Shown: positions 53,325-63,777, numbered from the stretch's first letter. The stretch: DNA of 64,000 bases from Charina bottae (GCA_023362775.1 JALMGJ010000005.1:42367463-42431462), one strand, 5' to 3'. Notes: a model not told the origin generated them from the letters alone. Numbers and translations: made by a program.

Positions 53325-55769
53325 TTATGTTTGGTTCTGAAAGGAGGTTAGATCTTCCTGGGAATCTGCTTTTGGAAGAGACTGCTGGTGCCTGGGTGGT
53401 GGTGGTGGGGGGAAGGATGGGCCCTGTAAGACATGTCCAAAAATTTCATTCTGGGATGTTTGACTCTGTGGCATTCTGTACAACAGTGGCTTGAGCAGGG
53501 CAATGGTAACTTGGGATGACCCATCTTGTGGGAAAGGAAATGGGTGGAGTCCTGCTGACGCTAGGTTTTGCTGAATAATGCTCAGGACATCAGCAGCATT
53601 CATATCTGCAGGGCAGAGCTCCCACAACTTGTCCAAGTAAGGGTCCAGTGCCCTGTGCTGGGAAAACTCCCCCAGGAGGTTAATAAAAATCTCTTTGTTC
53701 AGCAAAGGGCTCAGCAAGGAGAATTTCTCTGCTGTCTCCATCACACGCTGCCATCTCCCATGTTGGATAAGGAGATCCATGGCCTGGAGGATTGCTTTGG
53801 GCCGCTGGCTACAGAGCAGGAGCTCAATTTCCATTTCTCCACCTGCTTCTGGACATCTAGCACACCTTGGCAGTAGAGCCAGTGCTCTCTTGTAGAGGGG
53901 CACACCACCCTCGGGGCCCTCCTTGCTTTTATAAGTCCATGAGACACCCAAATATTGCTGGGATAGTTCCACGAAGCGAGGCAACCATTTAGACTTGAAC
54001 CGGAGAAGAGAAAGACAGACAAGTTCAAAGAAGGGGAATACTCCATTTGGAGGGCCTTCTTCTTGCTTGCTTGGGCTAGGAGCAGCTCCCCCCAGAATTT
54101 TTTTCCATATATCTGGAGTGGCTCTGGCTACCAGAACACCATCCCCATTCTCTTGTAGCTGGAGATGATTCTGGATAGCTTTCCAGAAAGCCCCGGGGAA
54201 GGCAGTAAATATGACATTCAGGTATGCCACGTTCTCTCTGTTCAAGTCCAAGTGTAGAAGGCGGCTAAGTTCTTGCTCCACCAGTGTGTCACCATAGCTC
54301 TCTACCTCACTTTCTGAGGCCTGGACCACACATGACTTGAGGAACTCCAGGTTCTGATAGTTCTGCAGCTCTAACTGCATTGTGCCCAGCAGCTTGGTAT
54401 AAGGTTCTGGGAGGGCCCTGAGCATTTTTCCTTTGGGATTGAGACTATGGCACAGGATGGAAGACAGCGCAACAGGAGCCTGAAACATGCCCCCCTTCTT
54501 CAGCTTCTCCACAGTGAGTTGGGAGCTACTGAGACTCCGTCTTTGATAGTATTTGCAGGCTTCTTCAAACACCATCTGCACCAGGTTGGGTTCAGGCTGG
54601 CAGCCTTGATCAGTGTCTGAGAAGTCAAGAGTGTAAATGCCGTTCTGAGCAAGGAGCTGGATTTCTTCTTCTATAGTAGGAGAGTCCAAAAAATGCACTC
54701 CAGTGCTCAGGAATTTTTTTTCTATCAGCTCTCTACTGTTCAGATCTACAAGATAAAGGGACTCCTTCAGCAAGCAAGCCAGGATATCCCCAAATACCTT
54801 TAGCCGGACCTGCTCCCCTGAAGACAAAATGCTTCCTGCGAAGTCAAAGACAGGTCGCCACACACCATTAGGCTGGACTCCCTCGACTGTGCCCGTTTGC
54901 ATAATCAGGAGGAGCTCTCCACTGCTGGATAGGGCACAGCTGTGTACACCCAAACCTTCCATGGATGCCAAGAGTCCCACATAGCTCAGCACTAGCTTCT
55001 TGAAGTCCACTTCGCCACCTGCATGTGAGGCTTTTGTGGAAACACACGGGCCATGCGGTGCAGCAATAATGATATCAGCCATTTCAGGTCGCCAGATGAG
55101 GACAAACTTGGCTATTCCCGGGAAGGTGGCTGGGGTGGGCACAAGGAAGACCCCAGAGGGTTTGGCCAAGACTCGGTAAACAGGGCTATTGTGCAAGACA
55201 ACCCGGAGAGGGCTCAGCTGGACTCCCTGCTCTCCAACCCGAAGGCCTCGAACGCAAATACAGTACTGGAAGGCTCTTCTCTCAGGCGTCGGCTGGGCAT
55301 CCAAAGGAGGCCTCTCTTCACACCACACAAGCTGGTCCCCCAAGCTGCAAACGGAGACAATCCGGGCACGGGCTCCATGGCACAGTTCCAGGGTCTGCAG
55401 CAAGTGCCATCCTGAGGTGGGCACAAAGCGCCAGACTTCGGTCTTGCCTTGCTCCCAGATGATTGCCAACACCCAGGAGACAGTTGTGGCAGGGCTTTCC
55501 AGGAAAAGCAGCTCCACCACGGGGGGCTGAGGTGGCTTCCAGGTCCTCTCCAGGTCCCCTCCATCAAGCCCCAGGCGCTGGAAAGCCACCAGGCGAGCCT
55601 GGGAGGCCGGCTGGTTCCACAGGAGAAGCAGATGCTGCTTGTCAGGGCTGGTCACGATGCGGCTGGGAGGCTCACCCGAACGGCGCTGATCCAGCAGTTC
55701 CCGCAGGCAGCGGCCTCGAACGAAGTCGCTCCAGTCCGAGACCTGCCGGAGCTCCACCGCTCCCTTCAT
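53325..55769 (-). CDS. HPS6: HPS6, BLOC-2 complex subunit (single exon)
   Basis: An uninterrupted, intronless 814-codon frame; human HPS6 is also single-exon (775 residues). HPS6 joins HPS3 and HPS5 in BLOC-2, which directs cargo to melanosomes and other lysosome-related organelles. The start was chosen at 55,769 (MKGAVELRQVSDWSDFV), aligning with the human MKRSGTLRLLSDLSAF start. The frame stays open 31 codons further to an ATG at 55,862, but that extension is arginine-rich and lacks human counterpart. Conserved-looking stretches include SPDKQHLLLLWNQP (where the human protein has PDGRHLLLL) and the helical C-terminal half (LLCSQRPKAILQAMDLLIQH). The C-terminus is an unusual proline run (PPPPPP) and ends SFQNQT. 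It lies tail-to-tail with prominin and head-to-head with ARMH3. The +strand frames inside it are shadows. Confidence 0.93.
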   Translation of the reverse strand: MKGAVELRQVSDWSDFVRGRCLRELLDQRRSGEPPSRIVTSPDKQHLLLLWNQPASQARLVAFQRLGLDGGDLERTWKPPQPPVVELLFLESPATTVSWVLAIIWEQGKTEVWRFVPTSGWHLLQTLELCHGARARIVSVCSLGDQLVWCEERPPLDAQPTPERRAFQYCICVRGLRVGEQGVQLSPLRVVLHNSPVYRVLAKPSGVFLVPTPATFPGIAKFVLIWRPEMADIIIAAPHGPCVSTKASHAGGEVDFKKLVLSYVGLLASMEGLGVHSCALSSSGELLLIMQTGTVEGVQPNGVWRPVFDFAGSILSSGEQVRLKVFGDILACLLKESLYLVDLNSRELIEKKFLSTGVHFLDSPTIEEEIQLLAQNGIYTLDFSDTDQGCQPEPNLVQMVFEEACKYYQRRSLSSSQLTVEKLKKGGMFQAPVALSSILCHSLNPKGKMLRALPEPYTKLLGTMQLELQNYQNLEFLKSCVVQASESEVESYGDTLVEQELSRLLHLDLNRENVAYLNVIFTAFPGAFWKAIQNHLQLQENGDGVLVARATPDIWKKILGGAAPSPSKQEEGPPNGVFPFFELVCLSLLRFKSKWLPRFVELSQQYLGVSWTYKSKEGPEGGVPLYKRALALLPRCARCPEAGGEMEIELLLCSQRPKAILQAMDLLIQHGRWQRVMETAEKFSLLSPLLNKEIFINLLGEFSQHRALDPYLDKLWELCPADMNAADVLSIIQQNLASAGLHPFPFPQDGSSQVTIALLKPLLYRMPQSQTSQNEIFGHVLQGPSFPPPPPPRHQQSLPKADSQEDLTSFQNQT

Positions 55770-56545
55770 TTCGGGGTGTCCGGAGCGGCTGCCGACCACA
55801 TAGGGCCGGGGAAAAGACCGACGAGCGGTAGCAGGCCAAGCTTCACCGACCCACCTGGGCAAATGAGGGGTTACTGAATTCCTGCTTCTTGCAGCGGGGA
55901 GATAAGCTTGGCCCTCGCAACTCTTCCCACCGATTCTAGCGCTCCTGGATCTCCGTTATTCCTACGCCCTTCCTTCCAGCCTCTAATAATCTTTCGCTTT
56001 AGTCTTCGCTGAAGCTTTCAAAACCCGCTCTCTCCACCTCGCCGCGGCCCGCTCGCTATTCCTATTGCCGCTTACGGTTTCGCGCTCTAGCTCCCTCCGC
56101 ACCGCATACTCCAGAGGTCTGCGCTGCGCTGCCCTCCCCCGCTCACACGAGCTTCCGCCCGAGCTGCTCGCGCTCAGGCGGTGTAGCTGTTTCTGGGCGC
56201 CTCAGCCCTCCCGGAACAGGCCAAGCCCCAGGCTACGGCTCTTTCCAGCCATTTCTTCCGCAAAGATTGGAGACGCACTCAACGTAACCCGCCAGACCCT
56301 CCGCAGTCCAGGAGTAACAGCGCCGAATTCCTTCTTGCAATCACGAGGTCTTTCGTTTCCGGACTGAGGCACTCCCCTCCCGTACTTCGGCACCAAATCC
56401 GAACTGCCTCCAATTCTTTACTTCCGTCCCTGCCCGATGAGGTTAAAGCCTGCCCGCCCCATTTAAGCTGCCTTTCCGTAGCGCGCAGGGGCTGGAGGAA
56501 AACGGGAACTCTCCGTTAAAGGGAGGCTCGGCAAATGCGTGGGTG
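55680..56545. promoter_or_regulatory. CpG-rich HPS6 5' region/promoter
   Basis: CpG dinucleotides are frequent compared with the flanks, including the start of the HPS6 coding region. ETS-like CTTCCG sites occur near 56,153, 56,255 and 56,424, and an ATTGG (inverted CCAAT) near 56,266. No TATA box stands out. It is the likely transcription start region for the minus-strand HPS6 gene. The frames at 56,065-56,396 on both strands are not supported as genes. Confidence 0.6.
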
Positions 56546-57106
56546 GGAGGAGAAGCACCAGCTGTACCCATATAGGTGCAATATTGCTCAGCCTTATAGA
56601 TTATATTTGTGTGTGTGTGTGGGGGGGTGTTTGAAAGAACCCTAAACTCCTGCAGAGCCTGAAGCAGATGACATAAACTTCGAATTAATTCAGATTCCAG
56701 AAATTGCTGTTAGTGCTAATGTTGAGTAGAGCTTTATTGTTAAATCAGCAGAAATATTTGGACAAAAAGGAAAAAAAACCTTCCCCTCAGCTAAATCTAA
56801 TATAGAGACATACATATTCCAAATCACTTGGAGATTATAGCAATAGCACAATGGTCTCTTGTCTATTTATTCTGAAGTGTATATGGATTTGCAATCAAAA
56901 TTTCTAACATGCTGTGCAATCTATAAACACCTTGACCCATGGATGGTAGTGGGCTGACTTACACCGGAAGTTGCTTCATATACACATTTAGAAATGCACC
57001 TTCCTGAAACAGATATTACTTTTGAAAATGCATGTGTAGGATTCATCTGCATTTTAAAACTCATTTACTTACTAGAGTGCTCTGATGAAATCACCATAGT
57101 TTAGGG

Positions 57107-57386
57107 CAGAGCTTTCCAAACTGTGTGTCGCGACACAAAAGTGTGTTGCCACACACAGTCTGATGTGTCGCCACACAACCCGGAAGTGCTGATCATCATC
57201 AGCACTTCCGGGTTTTCCCGCGGCGACACATCAACTGCAGCGTGCAAAATCCGAAAGCGGCAGCAGCGCTTCCGGGTTTTTGCGCGCTGCCGCAAGGACG
57301 GCACTTCCGGCACTTCCGGGTTTTCCCGCGGTGACACACCAACACTGGTTGGTGTGTCGCTGCGGGAAAAACTTTGGAAAGCCCTG
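57107..57386. mobile_element. hAT element, CAGAGCTTTCCAAACT family
   Basis: The ends are CAGAGCTTTCCAAACTGTGT and AACTTTGGAAAGCCCTG. The perfect 8-bp duplication GTTTAGGG lies at 57099-57106 and 57387-57394. The interior repeats CACTTCCGGGTTTTCCCGCG. An uninterrupted version of the flanking sequence exists at 58,381-58,486. Confidence 0.93.
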
Positions 57387-57456
57387 GTTTAGGGAGAGAG
57401 AATCAATGAATGTGCAGAGGATTGAATTGCCATATGTGCTGGCTTTAGGGCATTAG

Positions 57457-57704
57457 CAGAGCTTTCCAAACTTTTCATGTTGGTGACACACTTTCTAGAC
57501 ATACATCATTTCTCGACACACTCTTACAGCAAAGCACAGGGCAGGCACTAGGACCTGCATGGAATCACAGCAGGTTTGGAGGCAGCAGGGCACAAGGCAG
57601 GCACTAGGACCTGCGTGGAAGCCAGGAGGCAGCAGCAGCCTTGACACACCCAGACACTGCAGCCGACACACTAATGTGTCCCGACACACAGTTTGGAAAG
57701 CTCT
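57457..57704. mobile_element. hAT element, CAGAGCTTTCCAAACT family (second subfamily)
   Basis: The left end is CAGAGCTTTCCAAACTTTTC and the right end CACAGTTTGGAAAGCTCT. The duplication GGCATTAG lies at 57449-57456 and 57705-57712. The internal GGCACTAGGACCTGC is shared with the copy at 60,825-61,086, in inverse orientation. Confidence 0.9.
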
Positions 57705-57712
57705 GGCATTAG

Positions 57713-58880
57713 GAACACTTTCTGTTCTGTCCCATGCAGCTACCTCCCTTTTCTCTCCGGTGAAGCATGGGAAAATGAAGGACAATGCCAATGGAAGATC
57801 ATATGGCACCTCGGTTTATTGACTTGTTTTGCCAAGAATGGTTTGAAACCAGGACACAAATGTTGATGCATCTGCATTTCTTCTTCAGAAGTAACAAGGA
57901 GGGACAAATACTGCTGGGTATAAAATGATATCCTCACCTAGCAATGAAGAATGCATTCAGGCCATAATCTCCATTTTGGGCTGATTTTGGACTACAGACC
58001 ATAGATGAAACATGTGGCTGAACTTTTGGATTCTCCTGTTTCTCTCTATTTCGTGCATTTGTACAGTAATCACTAGCCTGAAGAGTTCTGGAGAAATTGA
58101 AAACTCATTCTCCTGTAACATTTTGATTGGTCATAATAATGTCATTGTCTTAGTATGGACCTTGGAGTCTCCCCCTCCCCCAGATTTATAAATAACTCTA
58201 GGGAATTCAGAGTAGAGCCTTGACAGATGAATTGAGGCATTCTTGTAAATCAACTTACTACAAGCAGGAAACCCCATGCTATTAATATGTGCCGCTCAAA
58301 AAATGCATGTTGTGCGCACCATTAATAGACTACACCCTGCTGGCAGCTTTAGCCTCCTAATGAATTTGCACCATGAGTCCATTATTTTAAAACTCGTTTA
58401 CTTACTAGAGTGTTCTGCTGAAGTTACCATAGTTTGGGAGAGAGAATCAATGAATGTGCAGAGGATTGAATCGCCATATGTGCAGTTCAATACATTATGC
58501 ACGTTGTAAGCCTACCACTGAAAATCGGGTCGTTACCACGATTGTACAGTAATGAGATCTGTGCAATCAGGCCAATTCGTGGCTTAGAGGATCAAGGATC
58601 AGCTACTTAAAATCCGGATCGTAGATACCGTACAGCGGAGTATGTTCCTGCTGTATTGGGAGAAAGAATTCTTCCACCAGAACGGTTTAAAATTCCTACA
58701 GTGAAGCCCTGCTTGAAGCACGATCTTTTTTGTTTCCTCTGGGATAAATCCCATTGTATTGAGATTACTTCTATGCCAAGGAAGAAGTGTGCACGATAAT
58801 TGCATTTGTTATTCAGCCTTTCCATCTGTGCAACCCAACGGGTTAAAGAAACTAGGGACTAGTACTCATTTTCCTTTATA
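57713..58880. other. Intergenic stretch between HPS6 and ARMH3 promoters
   Basis: No gene was recognised. The piece at 58,381-58,486 is a diverged duplicate of 57,053-57,106 plus 57,395-57,440. Confidence 0.5.
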
Positions 58881-58899
58881 ACTCCTTGATGCGTCTTCC

Positions 58900-59180
58900 T
58901 AAAATTAGCCTCTTCTCCGCCGTCTGCTCGCATCAGTAACTCACACGAAAGGGCATCCGCGAGCCGACGGTAGGCGGAACCGAGCCGATCAAGAATTATG
59001 CGCCTGCGTGGTCAGGGGAAGGTGGAGCGAAGGCTCTCTCATTGACGCATGCGCTTTGGCAGGCGATCGCCCCGCGCAGGTAACAGATATATTCCTTTCC
59101 CACCCCTCAGAATCCGGCCTCCGTTGTGCCCCTGGTCGGTGTTCAAGCTGCCCTCCCTGATGAGAGCCAGGGGGAGGGCG
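58900..59180 (+). promoter_or_regulatory. CpG-rich ARMH3 promoter with NRF1-like sites
   Basis: CpG-dense sequence with ATGCGCCTGCGTGG at about 58,997 and the palindrome CGCATGCGC at about 59,046-59,054, both close to the NRF1 consensus. It precedes the first coding exon of ARMH3 by about 4.5 kb, which fits a promoter with a non-coding first exon. Confidence 0.6.
58985..59079 (+). other. ARMH3: Candidate non-coding ARMH3 exon 1
   Basis: The donor context CGCGCAG|GTAACA at 59,079/59,080 lies in the CpG-rich region and would splice to the acceptor at 63,563. The 5' boundary is unknown; the start given is arbitrary within the promoter. Confidence 0.4.
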
Positions 59181-59869
59181 AAGCTGGGGCTAGCTAGAGG
59201 CGGTGATGGGATCGAGGAGGGTCAGGCACCAAGGTGTAATGGTGGTGGAGAGGGGGAGTGTTGGGGTGCAGCTCGGAATTGGAAATGTTTGTGGGTGCTT
59301 AGGCTATGTTCGCAAGGAAGGGCTCTGTTTTTCTGCCTCAATTTTTGTATTCTTATCGTTGAATAAACTTTTTCTGGGACGGGAAGAGGAAAGCCTGACT
59401 CCCTTGTAGGTGGAATAGTTCGGTGCCATTGATGGGGCGGCTTTAATCAGTGTTCCAAGCTATATCATCCGTTTCTTTCTAAATGTCTTGAACTACAGTA
59501 CCCATAAGCTCTAGCCAGGATGATCACTGATCAGAAACTATGGGAGTTGAAGTCCAAGCATCTGCATGGACGCCAGGGTACTTTCCGCCTTCCCTTTCTG
59601 GGACTTTCAGTTTTCTGCCCCCTTTGCTGTACAGGACAAAGGTGGGTACTTGGTAGGGTTCGATTTACTGCAGGTCCCCTGGATAATTGGCAGTCAGTCC
59701 CCTAATTGTTTCATAGTAACAGTATCAAAACAATTCTTCCCCCTCCGAATTTTGCTGCTGAAATGAAGAAAGTTTACTGGGTATAACCGAGAATCTAGAA
59801 GGACTGTGAACTCTGTTAAGTTCTGATACAGTAATAAAATGAATGCTTGGACTTGAACTCTTTCCATTT

Positions 59870-60203
59870 TAAGGTAAAGGTTCCCCCCGCACAGTTGTGC
59901 AGTCGTGTCCGACTCTAGGGGCCGGTGCTCATCTCCGTTTGTTAGCCGAAGAGCCAGCGTTGTCCGAAGACGCTTCCATGGTCATGTGGCCGGCATGACA
60001 CACACGGAACGCTGTTACCTACCCACCGAAGTGGTACCTATTAATCTACTTGCATTTGCATGCTTTCGAATTGCTAGGTTGGCAAGAGCTGGAGCTAGTG
60101 CGGGAGCTCACTCCGCACGCAGGACTAGGGATTCGAACCTCCGAACTTGTGATCTTCCGATCGACAAGCCTGGCGTCTTACCCGCTGAGCCACCACGCCC
60201 CCT
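59870..60203 (-). repeat. Full-length ACA-type tRNA SINE
   Basis: The minus strand reads GGGGGCGTGGTGGCTCAGCG, with the body and the CCTTTACC tail. The direct repeat ATTTTAAG flanks both sides and is the probable target duplication. Confidence 0.9.
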
Positions 60204-60304
60204 ATTTTAAGCCCATGCCTTTTCTACCATGCCCCAGTTGGTAGATTACAAGGTTCTAGTAAAAATAAAATATACATAAGTATGCGAACTGTGCACCCTG
60301 TTGT

Positions 60305-60449
60305 ATGTCTATGAAGGTTCTCAGTCATCCAGGTGGAATTGTCTGTAGCTTGAATCATGTCAACTGGATTTCTATTTTCTCAGTGGAAACGTTTCGCTCC
60401 TTATCCAAGGAGCTTCTTCAGTCTGAGCAAAGTTGGTAAGGGAATCCTA
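60305..60449. mobile_element. Penelope-like fragment
   Basis: It matches the left arm of the 18,403-19,300 element: the 34-bp extension (GTCTATGAAGGTTCTCAGTC...), then the hammerhead-like module (TTTCGCTCCTTATCCAAGGA, antisense). It is followed by an A-rich tract (60,449-60,477) and then BovB sequence. Only one arm is present. Confidence 0.82.
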
Positions 60450-60483
60450 AAAAAAATAAAAAAATAAAAAAATAAAATCTATT

Positions 60484-61958
60484 CTTCACTTCCACTGCAT
60501 ATTCATTAGGAATGTTAGTCAGCTCATATCTAACTGATCTGTGGGTCTTCCTTATTCTCTTTAGTCTGATTCTAAATTGTGCAATAAGAAGTTTGTGATC
60601 TGAACTACAGTCAGCTCCAGGTCTTGTTTTTACCGACTGTATAGATGTCCACCACCTTTGGCTGCAAAGGATGTACTCAGTCTGATTTCGGTGTCGACCA
60701 TCTGGTGAAGTCTATGTATAAAGTCGTCTTTTAGGTTGCTGGAAGAGAGTGTTTGTTATGCACAGTGAATTGTCTTGGCAAAATTCTATCGGCCTATGTC
60801 CTGCTTCATTTTGTTCTCCTAGACCAGAGCTTTCCAAACTGTGTGTCGGGACACGTTAGTGTGTCGGCTGTAGTGCCTGGGTGTGTCGCGGCTGCTGCTG
60901 CTGCCTCCGAGCCCTGCCAGAATTCCGCGCAGGTCCTAGTGCCTGCCTTGCGCCTTGCTGCCTCCAAACCTGCTGTGATTCCACGCAGGTCCTAGTGCCT
61001 GCCTTGTGCCCTGCTATAAGAGTGTGTCACGAAATGATGCATGTCTAAAAAGTGTGTCACCAACATGAAAAGTTTGGAAAGCTCTGTCCTAGACCATGCT
61101 TGCCTGTAATTCCAGGTGTCGTTTGACTACCCACCTTAGCATTCCAGTCTCCTGTAATGAAAATAACATCTCTTTTTGGCGTATTATCCAGTAGGTGCTG
61201 CAGATCCTCATAGAACTGATCTACTTCTGCTTCTTCAGCATCTGTGGTTGGGGTGTATATTTGGATCACTGTGATGTTAAATGGCTTACCCTGAATTCGA
61301 ATTGAGATAATTCTATCATTTTTTGGATTGTATCCAAGCACTGCTTTAGCCACTTTATTATTAATTATGAAGGCTACTCCATTTCTTCTGTGGACCTCTG
61401 CAGTATCTACAGTAGTAGATCTGGTGGTCATCTGATGTGAAGTGGCCCATTCCAGTCCATTTCAGTTCACTGACATCCAAAATATCTATATTTAATCTTG
61501 ACATCTCACCAATAACTACATCCAATTTGCCCTGGCTGATAGATCTTACATTCCAGGTTCCTATGGTGTGTTGATCTTTAGAACATCGGATTCGTCATTC
61601 ACTACCAGCACCGTCGGCTGCTAGCCGTTTTTTCGGCTTTGAGCTAGCTGCGTCATCACATCTGGGGCTAGTTGAACTTATCCTCTGTTCCTCCCCAGTA
61701 GCATTTTGACCATCTTCCGACCTGGGAGTCCCATCTTCCGATGGTATACCGACATATCTCTGGTTGTACTGATCCATTTAGTTTTCACGGCAAGAATACT
61801 GGGGTGGTTTGCCGTTACCTTCCCCAGGGATCGTATTTAGTCTGACCTCTCTTCCATGATCTTCCCGTCTTGGGTGTCCCTTCACGGTTTAGCTCATGGT
61901 GCTCATTGAGGTGCTCAAGCTCCAGCACCATGACAAGGTAACGATCTCCTTTGCTGGA
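60484..61958 (-). pseudogene. BovB copy with intact 5' end but missing 3' two-thirds
   Basis: The minus strand starts at about 61,958 with the BovB 5' UTR (TCCAGCAAAGGAGATCG). It encodes the start (MDQYNQRYVGIPSEDGTPRS) and the endonuclease (RRNGVAFIINNKVAKAVLG, GDWNAKVGSQTTPGITGKHG). It stops near the VEVKNRF region, before the reverse transcriptase. A hAT element interrupts it at 60,825-61,086. LINEs normally lose the 5' end, so loss of the 3' end is atypical. Confidence 0.88.
60825..61086. mobile_element. hAT element inserted in BovB
   Basis: The ends are CAGAGCTTTCCAAACTGTGT and AGTTTGGAAAGCTCTG. The perfect 8-bp duplication TCCTAGAC lies at 60817-60824 and 61087-61094. The interrupted BovB sequence confirms both boundaries. 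Confidence 0.94.
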
Positions 61959-62379
61959 GAATTTGTATGTACTGGAGTTGAAATGAAGATATGCAAAGTT
62001 TTATTTATATAAAACTACCTTTCAAATGCATGTGCACTACTAAGAATCCTTAGATTATTTACAACCATAAATTCATAATGATAAAACAATATATAAAATA
62101 TTTTTAAGGTGAAGAACATTTACTAAGTAAATACAATGTTTTAAAAATGCTTCATTGACTAGTACACAATGGCAAAAGAGTGACCACCTGAATCTCATTG
62201 GGTGGACAATTCTACAGTTTGGTTATGACCAGTTAAAATAGACTTTCTTCTTATCCTACCCTATTATGTCACCACCACAGAAAAGTCACAGAGAGAGCCT
62301 TCTATTAAATCTTAGAAATTGGGTAGCTGGTATGGGAGGAAGTGTTCCCTCTGCCCAAATTTGGATTAAATTAATTTTA

Positions 62380-62950
62380 CTTGAAGGTTGGACACATAAC
62401 TAGCCCAGAATGTAGCAATTTGAGTAGTTATGGACTTGTCTCAGTTCACCCATGTAACTACTCCCAGAGCTGCACTGGTTACCAGCTAGCTTCTGGGGAA
62501 TTAAATATGTTGGATGTCACCTTTGAAGTCCTACATGGCTCAGGACCTGGACATCTTTGGGACTGCCACCTTCCAGTTATATCTGCCCACTCACTAAGCT
62601 TAGGAAGAGTGGGCTCCCTAGGGGTCCCTTTTCTCAGAGAATTCTATCACCAGGGCACAGAAGCAGACCTTTGGGGCAGATAGGTTATGACGCTGTTCCC
62701 TTTTGCAGTGAGGTGTCTGTTTAATGGCATTTTATTGTTCCTTGGTGTGTAACTCGAAGTTATAGTTGCAATTGTTATTCTGTTCTTTTAACTTTATTTA
62801 AGCATGATGGGTTCTTAGAGTTGGTATTGATTTGAGCAGCATATAAACCCAGTTAAATAAAATAAAATAAAATAAATAAAATAAAATAAAATAAAATAAA
62901 ATAAAATAAAATAAAATAAAATAAAATAAAATAAAATAAAAATAAAATAC
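62380..62950 (+). pseudogene. L2 3' fragment with (AAATA)n tail
   Basis: The text CTGCACTGGTTACCAGCTAG...GTCCTACATGGCTCAGGACC corresponds to the L2 C-terminal region (ELHWLPV...FKALHGMGPG in the 11,790 copy). It ends in the L2-like TTGATTTGAGCAGCATATAA and a pure AAAAT/AATAA run at 62,856-62,948. Confidence 0.8.
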
Positions 62951-63563
62951 CTTTCTTTTTTATTTAGCCTGATGTGTGAATTAACTAACTCATTAGGACT
63001 CAGCCTTATTTACAGACCACTCCATATGTAATATGGTGATTCATATGTATGTATGTATGTATTACAATTTCATTTGTAAAAAATAAAATGTATGTTTAAA
63101 TGAGCTACAGTTGTTCTCTGGGCTACATGGGTGGGTTGATAAGCCTGTATTTGAATTTTATTTTAGCCATCCAAATCCTTCACACAAACTTGTCTGCAGA
63201 AAAAATATGTACTCTTTTCTCTCTTGATCCTCCTCTTCATTACAAGTGAAATAATTCCTGCACCAGATATAACAAGGGTAAACATTACATATGTGTGACC
63301 TTTTTTGGTATATAAAATATATGGATGTATTTTAGTAAGCTATTTTTCTATGCACCTTGTACCCCATGTATGAAAAATATGTCTGAAGTAGGCAAGGAGC
63401 TATGATAGTTATTACTGTATTATATAGTAAGTACAGTATGGGGTGCTTGGAGAGATCTAAGAAATTGCAAAAACAATTAGGAGAAATTTAGAAAGGTGTA
63501 AAAGCTGTGGAAATTTTCTTAGGATTAGTTTCTTTGATGTCTACCATATCTTTCAATCCACAG

Positions 63564-63675
63564 GTTGTAAGCCATGGCACAATCTGAGAAAAAAGGTGGA
63601 TTACTTCGGAAATCTTCATCTAGTAAAAAACCCCTGAAAGAGAAGGTTGTGTTAATGTATGATGAGATCTTCACA
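63564..63675 (+). CDS. ARMH3: ARMH3 (C10orf76) first coding exon
   Basis: The acceptor is TTCAATCCACAG and the donor GTAAGT. The ATG at 63,574 opens [20 protein letters not shown] then [14 protein letters not shown], almost identical to the start of vertebrate ARMH3 (human [15 protein letters not shown]...). ARMH3 is an armadillo-like helical protein that acts at the Golgi with the lipid kinase PI4KB. The rest of the gene lies beyond the window. Ten bases of 5' UTR precede the ATG. The open frame continuing past 63,675 is intron. Confidence 0.95.
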
Positions 63676-63777
63676 GTAAGTACTGGATTTATTTTTCATC
63701 ATAATGAATCTTGGCGTGTTTTCACTTTCATGGGCACATTATTACAAAATAGTGTAAGGGTAAACGTGTTATATTCA

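Noticed and set aside
53568..55877. Plus-strand frames of 100-142 codons over HPS6
   Set aside because: They are antisense shadows of the HPS6 coding sequence.
62856..62948. AAATA repeat as an independent microsatellite locus
   Set aside because: It is contiguous with an L2 3' end, so it is better described as an expanded LINE tail.
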